This document shows positions 1 to 7,370 of a DNA stretch of 20,120 nucleotides, one piece after another. How positions within the stretch are numbered: position 1 is the stretch's first letter; each line of letters opens with the position of its first letter. The stretch is from positions 1-20,120 of IMG/VR virus record IMGVR_UViG_3300001097_000101. The stretch is one strand, 5' to 3'. Position numbers and translations under genes: made by a program. The notes beneath the pieces are model-generated. The model saw nothing but the letters and a program-made list of their open reading frames with translations, did not search any database and was not told the origin of the DNA. Source of the stretch: a virus.

Positions 1-977
1 AAGGCTTTCTTACCCATAGCAGTTGCTATCGACATCGCTTCAAACCAGGTCAGTGAGCCGAAAGTCGTAGAGCCATTGCCCCCTAGTGTTAAAGGGATAA
101 TAGGTGGACTAGAGCCATCTGCGATTGTTGCGCCGTATTTAGACGTACCATACACATCAGGAGCAGTGTTTAAAAAGTAAATATCTGACCAGAACCCGCC
201 CGCAACCAAAGTCATGCCGCGAGGATCATCACAAGCGGGTCTAAAACTTAAATCCCAGAATGAGTACTCGTTGATTTGCGGTGTAGAGTTTCCGCCTGAC
301 TGAGCAGCAGCATTGCCGCCGGGCGCGTAGTGGAAGCCGCCGATTTTCCGCGCATTAGTTGCAGGCGGTGATGTAAAGCTAGTGGTTGCTTCAAGCGTGC
401 CATCTGTTTTTAGCCATATCGCGTAGTCAGTACCCGTGGTCGCTGTTGGCATCGTGATAGCTGTGCCTGCCGCGATCGTTAATACTGAGCCGCCAGCTGC
501 TGCATAAAACTCTTGGCTCGTGTCTACTGTGAAATTACCTGTCTTTGTGAAAATGACGGCTGATGAATCTGTTTTTTTGAATAAATTAAACGATGCGGCG
601 GACGCAGCACTAAGATTAGTTATTTCTTCCCACTGCACCGAAGGCGGCGCAGTATTAGTAACCACCACCGCCCGGTAATAAGCATCAACAGACCAGACAA
701 TGCGGCCAATCTGATAACTCAAAGGCGAGCCGGTTCCATCATCAGATACAAACTCAGGGTAGCCGTAATCCTGAATCTGTTTCAGGTTGCCGGTGACGTC
801 ATACAGTACGCCATTGTATGGCTGCCGGTCAATATTGCGCCGTGCTGGATTGTCTTTTGCCAGCGCATAATCCGGTGTATATCCAGTCGCATAACTAACG
901 GCAGTACCAGCAGTTTCGTCCGGGACTGCCGTTTTGTCGCCACTTTCCGCAAATGGGTATTTAAAATATTTTGTCAT
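1..977 (-). CDS. Mtd-like receptor-binding tail fibre, 3' end beyond window
   Basis: I translated this by hand from the ATG at 977. It stays open to the left edge, giving 325 complete codons. The start follows the stop TAG of the DUF2612 gene directly, with GGAG 8 nt upstream. Residues 1-~120 (PFAESGDKTAVPD, DRQPYNGVLYDVTGNLKQIQ, SYQIGRIVW) look like the N-terminal baseplate-attachment region common in phage tail fibres. From ~130 on the protein matches BPP-1 Mtd as I remember it: SAVIFTKTGN, AITMPTATTGTDYAIW, ARKIGGFHYAPGGNAAAQ (209-226), INEYSFWDL, DPRGMTLVAGGFWSDIY (251-267), GTSKY and ATIADGSS. In Mtd this part forms a beta domain and the beginning of a C-type lectin fold, whose C-terminal ~45 residues are diversified by a retroelement to change receptor choice. 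That variable part would lie outside the window. The likely role is host-receptor binding at the baseplate. The Mtd relationship rests on recall of the family sequence, not on a search. Confidence 0.9.
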   Translation of the reverse strand, partial: MTKYFKYPFAESGDKTAVPDETAGTAVSYATGYTPDYALAKDNPARRNIDRQPYNGVLYDVTGNLKQIQDYGYPEFVSDDGTGSPLSYQIGRIVWSVDAYYRAVVVTNTAPPSVQWEEITNLSAASAASFNLFKKTDSSAVIFTKTGNFTVDTSQEFYAAAGGSVLTIAAGTAITMPTATTGTDYAIWLKTDGTLEATTSFTSPPATNARKIGGFHYAPGGNAAAQSGGNSTPQINEYSFWDLSFRPACDDPRGMTLVAGGFWSDIYFLNTAPDVYGTSKYGATIADGSSPPIIPLTLGGNGSTTFGSLTWFEAMSIATAMGKKA

Positions 978-1631
978 CTAGATTTCTCCATCGTAAAAAT
1001 TGCCATTGCTAAAGTTTTCAAAACTTTCACCGAAGCCCCATGCGTTTGTGTTTTCATCCAATACCGATCTAATGGCAACGGCAGCTGGGCGCGGTAACAA
1101 GTCTCGTGCTTTTATCTCTCGTATAAAACCGACAAGCTCAGTTGAGCCTATGAGGTATACAAAATTCATGTCCAGCGCGTCGAGACACCTGATCTTACCC
1201 TCGCCAAATATTCGCGCAAGGGAATCATTGATGCTCGGCACCGTGCCACTCATGTGCAAAATATACGCTTTGAGCTTTAGTAATATCCGCTTTTGCTCAA
1301 GAGTGAAATTATAACCCACATCCGAGTTGGTTCCAAATGACCCAAACCCGAAAACCTCGTCATCGCTTGTAAAGCCCCATGACGGATAATCCGCCGGCGA
1401 CGCTTGCGTTATGCCAAACAATGGTTCGTTAAGAATAATCGCCCAGACCGATAATCCAAACTCGTTGGCAGTGTCAAGATTAAAAACATCGACTGTCCAA
1501 TTATTCCAGAAGTCGCAAAAGTTGGCCTCGTACCATGCCTGTTTTTTCTGGATAATCGCTTTTAGAATCGGCGCTTTGCTTCGCTGCCAGTCTAAAGCTT
1601 TTTCTAGATCAACGGTGCACTCGTACGTCAT
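978..1631 (-). CDS. DUF2612 tail/baseplate protein
   Basis: This 217-residue protein has the pattern of the DUF2612 phage family: KAIIQKKQAWYEANFCDFWNNW near residues 25-46, then VFNLDTANEFGLSVWAIIL, and EQKRILLKLKAYILHMSGTVPSIND-type sequence in the middle. DUF2612 proteins occupy the slot that P2 protein I fills, between baseplate J and the tail fibre. They probably complete the baseplate wedge and anchor the fibre. The last ~25 residues are rich in G, F and N (WGFGESFENFSNGNFYDG). The ATG overlaps the stop of the baseplate J gene by 4 nt (ATGA), and its stop directly touches the fibre ATG, so translational coupling is likely. Family assignment is from pattern recognition. The wedge role is inferred from position. 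Confidence 0.8.
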   Translation of the reverse strand: MTYECTVDLEKALDWQRSKAPILKAIIQKKQAWYEANFCDFWNNWTVDVFNLDTANEFGLSVWAIILNEPLFGITQASPADYPSWGFTSDDEVFGFGSFGTNSDVGYNFTLEQKRILLKLKAYILHMSGTVPSINDSLARIFGEGKIRCLDALDMNFVYLIGSTELVGFIREIKARDLLPRPAAVAIRSVLDENTNAWGFGESFENFSNGNFYDGEI

Positions 1632-2824
1632 ACGGAGACCACTACAACGTCAACCTCTAAAAGCGATGCTTTTTCGTATATCTCGTTATCAATCGTGTCG
1701 GTACTGTAAGCTACAGCCCCCGCTGCCTTTGTCGCCAACTCGCATTTGAGAATAAACACATCAGCAAGCTGCGCATTAACGCCCGCTGCTACTTCAAACG
1801 GGCTTGAATCTTCGCCCAGATAAAATCCCAGCTCGCCGTTTATTTCGCCGTTTGCGTATTGCACTGCGGCTTTTTTTATATCGTCAATACTACTTACTGA
1901 TCCGCCCACTCTTGCGGTCACTCTGCAAATTAAAGGCTTGTCAGTTGGACGGTCAAACTGTACCGGTATTGTTTGACCGCTGGACGGCTCAACATAGCTG
2001 ACCGTTACCGCGCCATTAAAGCCGCTGCCACCAGTCCTTGAAGTGAAATAACCCGCTGCAATCTGCGTATCAACGCCGCCGTCTACAGCGACCCACGTTG
2101 AATGTGGCTTAAGCGTTACGCCCTGAATGACCTGCTCTGTGCTTTCAAAGTTTTCAAGAAAGCGAACACCTGCCACGTTTTCTACTTCACTGACGGCGGC
2201 AAGAATTGAGAACGCATTGGATCGTGAATTGCCGCCTAATTCTAAGCGGCGCTGTCGTCTTGCGCTAACGTCGCCCTGTTGAAACTTGCCGGGTACTGCG
2301 GCAGCCGGGTTATTGATTGTCTCCCAGCCCACAACGCCCGTGGAGATTTTTGTGATTGAGCCAATGACGGCGTCAACCGGTCCCGGCACCAGGGCGCGGA
2401 ATGTAGCCGTGGCCAAGCCTGCCGCGCTCAAGGTCACTGATGAAGCAAGCTCCCACAATTCCCTATTATCGTCTTCTGCGTATTGCCCGGCTGGTATTGG
2501 TGTGCCCGGCACACCGGTTAAATCACAGTCGACCGTGGAACGCTCTGCACCGTCACGCGCGGATCCGATAAGCGCGAGATGAGCGTCAAGAAACGTGCCA
2601 GTTGATAGGTTTGGATTCTGCTGATTGGCTAATAATGCGTTATTTCTGGCAACGGATATGCGCGAAGTAACTTCCGCATCTATTAATCTGCCCTCTGCGC
2701 TGGACGGGTCAGGAGCGCCTGACAGACCAAGAGCGCCTATCCATTCCTGTTCGACATCAGATTTTATCTTAGCAGTATCGGGTACGATGGTGCCGTTTTG
2801 TGTGATGTAACTATATGTCGCCAT
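1628..2824 (-). CDS. Baseplate J-like wedge protein
   Basis: The 398-residue product has the layout of the baseplate J/gp47 family (PF04865). An N-terminal segment carries IKSDVEQEWIGALG and SSAEGRLIDAEVTSRIS. A region with STGTFLDAHLALIGSARDGA follows, then a beta-rich PIPAGQY...VPGPVDAV segment. Next comes the typical GKFQQGDVSARRQRRLELGG helix near residues 180-199, and the C-terminal half is beta-rich. Proteins of this family form the wedges that ring the central hub in contractile tails and transmit the contraction signal to the sheath. The start overlaps the end of the gp25-like gene by 14 nt, and the stop overlaps the DUF2612 start by 4 nt. The length is within the usual range for P2-type J proteins in compact baseplates. 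Confidence 0.92.
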   Translation of the reverse strand: MATYSYITQNGTIVPDTAKIKSDVEQEWIGALGLSGAPDPSSAEGRLIDAEVTSRISVARNNALLANQQNPNLSTGTFLDAHLALIGSARDGAERSTVDCDLTGVPGTPIPAGQYAEDDNRELWELASSVTLSAAGLATATFRALVPGPVDAVIGSITKISTGVVGWETINNPAAAVPGKFQQGDVSARRQRRLELGGNSRSNAFSILAAVSEVENVAGVRFLENFESTEQVIQGVTLKPHSTWVAVDGGVDTQIAAGYFTSRTGGSGFNGAVTVSYVEPSSGQTIPVQFDRPTDKPLICRVTARVGGSVSSIDDIKKAAVQYANGEINGELGFYLGEDSSPFEVAAGVNAQLADVFILKCELATKAAGAVAYSTDTIDNEIYEKASLLEVDVVVVSV

Positions 2825-3167
2825 TCACGTTCCCCACGCCATAATCAGTTTGTATTTCGGCGCTGTAAGATAACAGCCCGCTTTGCACAGTATAACTTAA
2901 TGACAGCACGCGGACTACACCGGAGACGGACTCTAATTCTTGGATGGCTTGAAATCTGAACAGCTGATAATTTGGCGTCCCATTAAACACGTTGTCAAAA
3001 TATTCAATGCCTTTCGTTTGGTCGTATCTCAATTCGCCAATTTGCTGACGCATTGCATGATCGCAATTTTGCAGGACTGAATCAATGTTATTAGCAAACT
3101 GTAGAGCGCCTCCTAACACAATAATGTCCCGCGTGATTGGGTCTACTTTTATGGATTTTCGCTGCAT
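2811..3167 (-). CDS. gpW/gp25-like baseplate wedge protein
   Basis: This 118-residue protein matches the gp25-like/DUF2634 type of small baseplate wedge protein. It has an N-terminal KVDPITRDIIVLGGALQFAN segment, a central helix with CDHAMRQQIGELRYDQTKG, a segment GIEYFDNVFNGTPN and a C-terminal beta hairpin ending in SYSAEIQTDYG. In contractile systems gp25 joins the sheath-initiating wedge to baseplate J, and the gene usually sits directly upstream of J, as here. It begins 9 nt after the spike gene stops and overlaps the J start by 14 nt. I see no unusual feature. Confidence in the family is good; the exact subfamily is uncertain. Confidence 0.8.
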   Translation of the reverse strand: MQRKSIKVDPITRDIIVLGGALQFANNIDSVLQNCDHAMRQQIGELRYDQTKGIEYFDNVFNGTPNYQLFRFQAIQELESVSGVVRVLSLSYTVQSGLLSYSAEIQTDYGVGNVNGDI

Positions 3168-3176
3168 GTCTAACCT

Positions 3177-3872
3177 CTATTCTGTGGGCACGGTGACAGA
3201 TGTGTTTTGTTGCACGTTGTTGGCGCTGTCATTTAGCTGGGTGTGGAAGTGGTTTTCAACGCTGGCACCGGTAGGCGTAACGAAATCACCCGCTGGCGTT
3301 ATCTGCGCACCGTTGAAAAAGAACCCTCCCGGCGCTATGCCGGTTACCTTACTCCCATCAATAACAATATTCACTGATTGATTTGTGATTCTGATCTCCC
3401 CGGCATCCAGCGCAATCTTGACCGTACCCGCTCGATCCTGAATCACCACTGCTGCGGCGTCTTCCCCGGCAATCTGGAAATTGGTCATCATGTCAGGAAT
3501 AAACCGGGCATCTCCAAAAGAATGCTTTCGGCGCGTAGGTGGTCTTGAGTCTGCGTATGTCTGTAAGAAAAGGCTGATGTCTCTGTCTGCTGTGTCTATC
3601 CAGCCGATGTCACCGGCCTTAACCGGGAATGACATAACAATATCGCCCGCGCCCGCCTGATACACGGGCAAGCCTTCAATAACGCTGCGGCTGGTGTCGG
3701 TACCGTCCACACTAACAATGCGGATCAGGGGCTTCACCGTGACGCGCTGACGATCATCCGACACCGATACAACAACACATGGCAAGGACTTCTCGCAGCG
3801 CTTTAGTATGCTGTCGCTAAGCTCGGCTAAAAGCCCCTCCAGGCTGTCGTTGCGTGTGCTGTCGTTTATCAT
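3177..3872 (-). CDS. Gp138-type central spike protein
   Basis: This 231-residue protein resembles the phage Gp138 N-terminal domain family (membrane-piercing spike). An OB-like N-terminal part (CVVVSVSDDRQRVTVKPLI, GLPVYQAGAGDIVMSFPVKAGDIGWIDTADRDIS) is followed by repetitive beta segments (AAAVVIQDRAGTVKIALDAGEIRITN, NIVIDGSKVT), as expected for a trimeric beta-helix. Near the C-terminus lies H208-F-H210 (VENHFHTQLND). In P2 gpV and phi92 gp138, HxH motifs from three chains bind an iron ion at the spike tip, so a metal-binding tip is inferred. The protein would cap the hub and puncture the outer membrane. The ATG overlaps the hub gene stop by 4 nt. Not seen: any lysozyme domain fused to the spike. 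Confidence 0.85.
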   Translation of the reverse strand: MINDSTRNDSLEGLLAELSDSILKRCEKSLPCVVVSVSDDRQRVTVKPLIRIVSVDGTDTSRSVIEGLPVYQAGAGDIVMSFPVKAGDIGWIDTADRDISLFLQTYADSRPPTRRKHSFGDARFIPDMMTNFQIAGEDAAAVVIQDRAGTVKIALDAGEIRITNQSVNIVIDGSKVTGIAPGGFFFNGAQITPAGDFVTPTGASVENHFHTQLNDSANNVQQNTSVTVPTE

Positions 3873-4702
3873 TTAATCGGATTCCCTTCGACAATCAGAT
3901 AAAACGGATCAGCCCGGTTTGCTACGTGATAGTCAGATCTGAAAACCACGTACGAGCCGTTGATTGACGGGTTTAAGCTAGACTCAAGGTCGAACTGGCT
4001 TTTCATGGTTGTTACGGGATCGTAAAGCATAGTCACGCGCACACCAGATTCTGTGCTACCGGCTTCAAGCAATCCATTAGTCACGTTGACAATACGCACA
4101 GCTTTGCCGCTAGCCGGTTTGCCCGGATCAGTTACATACATCACGTCGTCATCAACAAAAACTTCCGCGTTTGCCAAGTCTTCCAGCTGGTTTAGCTGCG
4201 ACTGCGCAGAGCCGGCAAACGAATAACTTTTAATATTTTGATCGTCTATCTCAAACGATAGCCCGTACCCGCAGTCAGTGGCTACCCACTGAGCTATGCT
4301 TGACAGCTTTGTCAAGTCGCTACCTGACCGGGTGACAATCGTCCGCTTATTATAAAACCCAGTCTTGCAGATCAATTGTAGACCGGTATCTGGCTTGCCG
4401 ATAATCTGGCTGCGGAATACGTCCCCCCGGTACCGTGTATGCGTCCCGTAGCTTTCCCGCCCCACTTCCAGCACTACCGATATCCGCGTTGCGTTTGGTT
4501 CTAATGGTTTAGTGTTTTGCAGAATAAAGTCGCGAACGTCTTTTTGCAGACCGAGAACAGTTATATCACAGTCGCCCATGCTCGGATTAGCAAATCCACG
4601 CCCTTTGGCTTCTATGTACAGCGGCGAATTTAAACCGCCGTACCATCGAATTTGATCGTTTATGCTGATGCCGAGATTGATTATTCTACGGTCAATTGCC
4701 AT
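3869..4702 (-). CDS. Baseplate hub protein (gp27/gpD-like)
   Basis: The 277-residue product lies between the plug and the spike, which is the slot of the central hub in simple contractile baseplates. Visible segments are an N-terminal strand region (DRRIINLGISIND), a mid-part CDITVLGLQKDVRDFILQNT, then LSSIAQWVATDCGYGLSFEI, which resembles the LysM-like/hub segment of gpD and gp27 relatives, and SQLNQLEDLANAEVFVDDDVMYV. The C-terminal GLLEAGSTESGVRVTMLYDP and SYVVFRSDYHVANRADPFYL are typical of the hub's final beta domain. The protein probably trimerises, docks the spike and forms the channel top for the tape measure. The start overlaps the plug stop by 11 nt. Function is inferred from context and general pattern more than from a diagnostic motif. 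Confidence 0.75.
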   Translation of the reverse strand: MAIDRRIINLGISINDQIRWYGGLNSPLYIEAKGRGFANPSMGDCDITVLGLQKDVRDFILQNTKPLEPNATRISVVLEVGRESYGTHTRYRGDVFRSQIIGKPDTGLQLICKTGFYNKRTIVTRSGSDLTKLSSIAQWVATDCGYGLSFEIDDQNIKSYSFAGSAQSQLNQLEDLANAEVFVDDDVMYVTDPGKPASGKAVRIVNVTNGLLEAGSTESGVRVTMLYDPVTTMKSQFDLESSLNPSINGSYVVFRSDYHVANRADPFYLIVEGNPIK

Positions 4703-5012
4703 TTCGTAGCTCTAACATTTCATCAGCGTTTAAATAATAAAGAAACTGGCTTTGCCCAAATTGGACATAGTCGGGTAGCTCGCCAGAAGGAACGTACAGA
4801 TAAAAATTCCCGTCTTTTTCTTGGTATTGGTACGGCATAAAAAATTGGCCAACTATTATGCGTTGCCCTTGAATAACCGGAACCTCGTCAATGCTCAGAT
4901 CATAAGACATAACGCCAGGCTCAATATACCTCAGCGCTATGTCGTACCTAAACGCGCCGATGTTTACCGTAAATTTCTGATTGGGCACTGATTGAATGGT
5001 TATGTTTTTCAC
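4692..5012 (-). CDS. Baseplate plug protein, Pam3 gp18-like
   Basis: This is a small 106-residue, almost entirely beta protein. It has NQKFTVNIGAFRYDIALRYIE at the start, GVMSYDLSIDEVPVIQGQRIIVGQ in the middle, then YLYVPSGELPDYVQFGQSQFLYY and a terminal DEMLEL. The pattern (short beta protein with a YDLS...I.G.RI..G element and a DP.Y..FG.T..L-like motif) matches the family named after the plug of cyanophage Pam3's simple baseplate. That plug seals the hub channel until infection. The gene sits between the Dit-like and hub genes, as in other phages with this compact baseplate. Its start overlaps the Dit-like gene stop by 4 nt. The assignment is by pattern and position, without a search. Confidence 0.72.
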   Translation of the reverse strand: MKNITIQSVPNQKFTVNIGAFRYDIALRYIEPGVMSYDLSIDEVPVIQGQRIIVGQFFMPYQYQEKDGNFYLYVPSGELPDYVQFGQSQFLYYLNADEMLELRNGN

Positions 5013-5533
5013 AGCAGGCCACCCAGAAGTTCGTTAAGAAGGGTTGTTTTAGTATCACTTGGCCGTTTATTGCCCGCGTTTTGGCTGTCAGAGTCTGCTT
5101 GATTAGCTACGGCGCTGGCGGGCAAAGTATCAATTTGCACTGACTGAAACCGCTGCTGAACAAAGTCCAGGCTCAGCATTACAGTGTTCTTGGCGTCCTC
5201 TTCGTGCGGCAATGTCTCGATGTATAGGTTGCTGTAGGTCTCTACTTTAGTTTGGATAATAAACGCAGCAGATTGCCGGAACGCTTTCTTGATGCGCTGA
5301 TACACATCAACGTAATCGTCAGGACTTAACACGCAGCGCAAAGTGACCCGATCCTGCAAGTCGAACTCATGGTCAGTAATCGCTACGCCGTTTTCAAGCG
5401 TGTGCTGCGGGTAAACTTTACTTGATGCGGCAGACAATGACAGCACACCCACTGTCTCAAAAATCTGATTTGCGCCGCTGTCGAGTATGGCAGTGACAGG
5501 CGCAAAGCTGTTGTCATCTGAAAAGTTAGACAT
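5009..5533 (-). CDS. Dit-like distal tail / baseplate protein
   Basis: The 174-residue protein has the features of Dit-like N-terminal domains found after tape measure genes in contractile-tailed phages. AILDSGANQIFETVGVLSLSA is followed by ENGVAITDHEFDLQDRVTLRCVL, where the phage inserts a tail-ring beta sandwich, and then by an adenine-rich coding tail with low-complexity ADSDSQNAGNKRPSDTKT. Such proteins form the ring that joins the tail tube to the hub. The start overlaps the tape measure stop (TAATG), so the two are likely translationally coupled. The final ~30 residues (S, D, N, K, T-rich, then LLNELLGGLL) look flexible with a short amphipathic end. Family confidence is moderate. LysM-type baseplate initiator is the main alternative. 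Confidence 0.7.
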   Translation of the reverse strand: MSNFSDDNSFAPVTAILDSGANQIFETVGVLSLSAASSKVYPQHTLENGVAITDHEFDLQDRVTLRCVLSPDDYVDVYQRIKKAFRQSAAFIIQTKVETYSNLYIETLPHEEDAKNTVMLSLDFVQQRFQSVQIDTLPASAVANQADSDSQNAGNKRPSDTKTTLLNELLGGLL

Positions 5534-7287
5534 TAGTAAGCTACTCCATCATCAAGCTGGCCCTTAGCTGTTGCTACGCTTCTGCTCATCTCGTCTCCGT
5601 ATATCGCCCGGGCTTGCTCAGGCGTCTGCCCGCGCGCGTCAACTGTAGTGCTAAAGCTGTTGCTCTGGTTAATAAATGATGTTCGAGACCCTGCCGCCCC
5701 AGCGCCGCTGAGCATAGGATTAGCGTTTGCGGTTTTTGATGCAGCTATGGCCAATACGCTTTGATTCATAAGTTGATCAAGGCTAGATGCACCATCGCCT
5801 TTATCATCTAGTCTTTTAATTCGCACCAGTTTTTCTTCATCGCCGATGGCTTCTGAGTCTTCGTCATCCTCCCAGAACTTCAAAAAATTAACGGTATCGT
5901 CGAACAATTCGCCCATGTCTGGGATGGAGCCAACTAGATCCTCAATAAGCTTTTTTGTGGTCTCAATCGGTGAAGCAATGAAGCCAAGAACCGAGCTGAT
6001 GATTTCCCCTAATAGCTTAAATGCGGCTATAACGCCGTCTACGACATCCCCCGAATCCACACCAAACCCGCCGAGCAGATCCCCTATCCATCCGAATATA
6101 GTACCGAAAATATCTCCAAGAAAAGATAGTCCGTTTCCTAGGTTTTCAAACATCTCTCCAGCGAATTCTGAAAACTCACGAAACAAAAACTTAGCGCCGG
6201 ATATTACACCATTAAGCAGTTTTCCAAACCATTCGTACTTTTCTGCTAAATCACCAATAAACGATTCTTGACCACCAAGGTACGCTTTAACGTCTTCGTA
6301 AAGCAGGCCGAATGCAATGCCAGCAGCGACGGCCAAGGCGGCGATTAGAAGAAATGGAGCGGCTGCAATAAGCGTAGCGGCTGCGGCTGCAAGTATTGCT
6401 GGCAGATAGACAGCAGTTATAATTCCGGCAATGCCGATGAAAAACCCTTGAACAAATATTTTATGCTCACGAGCCCATGCGACAATATCTTGAAACATTT
6501 CTAATACTTTTGTGAGTACCGGTAAAATAGTCTGGTTAGCTGAATCAGAAATACCGGTGAACATGCGGCTGGTGTTAGATAATTCATTGTTAAATTTAGC
6601 TGATGCCTCATAGCCTTCTTTTGTTCTTCCGCCAAGCTGACGTTGCTGCTCAACAACGGCCTCCACAGCCCCCCGCCCCTGCTGCAATAACAAGATTGTG
6701 CCTTGATCTAGTCCTAGTTTTTCGCCAAACGCGACGGATTCCCGATTACTGAGATTCTGGAATGAGTCGGCCAGCTGAGGAAGTAAATCAGTAACGGATT
6801 TTATTCGCCCGCTTGAGTCCAGCGCCGAGACGCCAAGGCGGCCCAGCACTTCGGCAATGTCGCCACCACCGCCGAGGGCAATGTCACTCATTGCCGAGTT
6901 CAAGGATTTGACAGAGCCACGGAATGAATCAGCGCTGCCGCCGTTTAGCTCGACAGCCGCGCCCCATGCGTCCACCGTCTCGATTGACATGCCAACGGTT
7001 TCTGAAAACTTGCCCACTTGATCTGTAGCCAGGGCTTGTCCGAAAACCGCAGCGCTCACGGCACCAAATGTTAGGTACGCGGCAACGAGCCCGCCCACGG
7101 TTTTGGCCATGCCGTCAAACGATTCCGACCCACGCTGTGCTGCTTTCGATGATTCGTCTACGCCTGCCGCCGCAACCCCGCCAGCATCCCCGGCACCGTC
7201 CAGCTCGTCAGAAAGGCGACCGACATCATCGGCAGCTTCTCCGGCGTCAGTTTCAAAAATTAGGCTGAAAGTATCAAGAAGGCTCAA
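5533..7287 (-). CDS. Tail tape measure protein
   Basis: This 584-residue protein is the longest in the module and lies directly after the tail assembly chaperone. It has a helical, Gly/Ala-rich N-terminus (FETDAGEAADDVGRLSDELDGAG), a first hydrophobic patch near 62-85, and a long helical body. A strong hydrophobic stretch runs at ~281-330 (IGIAGIITAVYLPAILAAAA onward), followed by amphipathic glycine-rich helices (~345-460). Tape measures set tail length and enter the cell membrane on DNA ejection. At the usual ~1.5 Angstrom per residue this predicts a tail of roughly 85 nm. The start is TTG at 7287, preceded by GAGGA at 7301-7297 with 9-nt spacing; no in-frame ATG fits better. A terminator lies just upstream, so expression is probably held low. 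It overlaps the Dit-like gene as TAATG. Confidence 0.9.
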   Translation of the reverse strand: MSLLDTFSLIFETDAGEAADDVGRLSDELDGAGDAGGVAAAGVDESSKAAQRGSESFDGMAKTVGGLVAAYLTFGAVSAAVFGQALATDQVGKFSETVGMSIETVDAWGAAVELNGGSADSFRGSVKSLNSAMSDIALGGGGDIAEVLGRLGVSALDSSGRIKSVTDLLPQLADSFQNLSNRESVAFGEKLGLDQGTILLLQQGRGAVEAVVEQQRQLGGRTKEGYEASAKFNNELSNTSRMFTGISDSANQTILPVLTKVLEMFQDIVAWAREHKIFVQGFFIGIAGIITAVYLPAILAAAAATLIAAAPFLLIAALAVAAGIAFGLLYEDVKAYLGGQESFIGDLAEKYEWFGKLLNGVISGAKFLFREFSEFAGEMFENLGNGLSFLGDIFGTIFGWIGDLLGGFGVDSGDVVDGVIAAFKLLGEIISSVLGFIASPIETTKKLIEDLVGSIPDMGELFDDTVNFLKFWEDDEDSEAIGDEEKLVRIKRLDDKGDGASSLDQLMNQSVLAIAASKTANANPMLSGAGAAGSRTSFINQSNSFSTTVDARGQTPEQARAIYGDEMSRSVATAKGQLDDGVAY

Positions 7288-7345
7288 AGCGTACCATCCT
7301 CAGAAATGGGTGTCTCTGCATTATACGCGGTTACGAGCCAAAATG

Positions 7346-7370
7346 AAAAAAAGGGACGTTTACCGTCCCT
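7346..7370 (-). terminator. Intrinsic terminator between chaperone and tape measure
   Basis: On the minus strand the sequence reads AGGGACG, loop GTAAA, CGTCCCT and then a run of T to position 7346. The 7-bp stem pairs 7364-7370 with 7352-7358. The stop codon of the -1 chaperone frame (7362-7360) lies inside the loop. No T-run follows on the plus strand, so it acts on the minus strand only. It would lower transcription into the tape measure gene. Confidence 0.8.
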
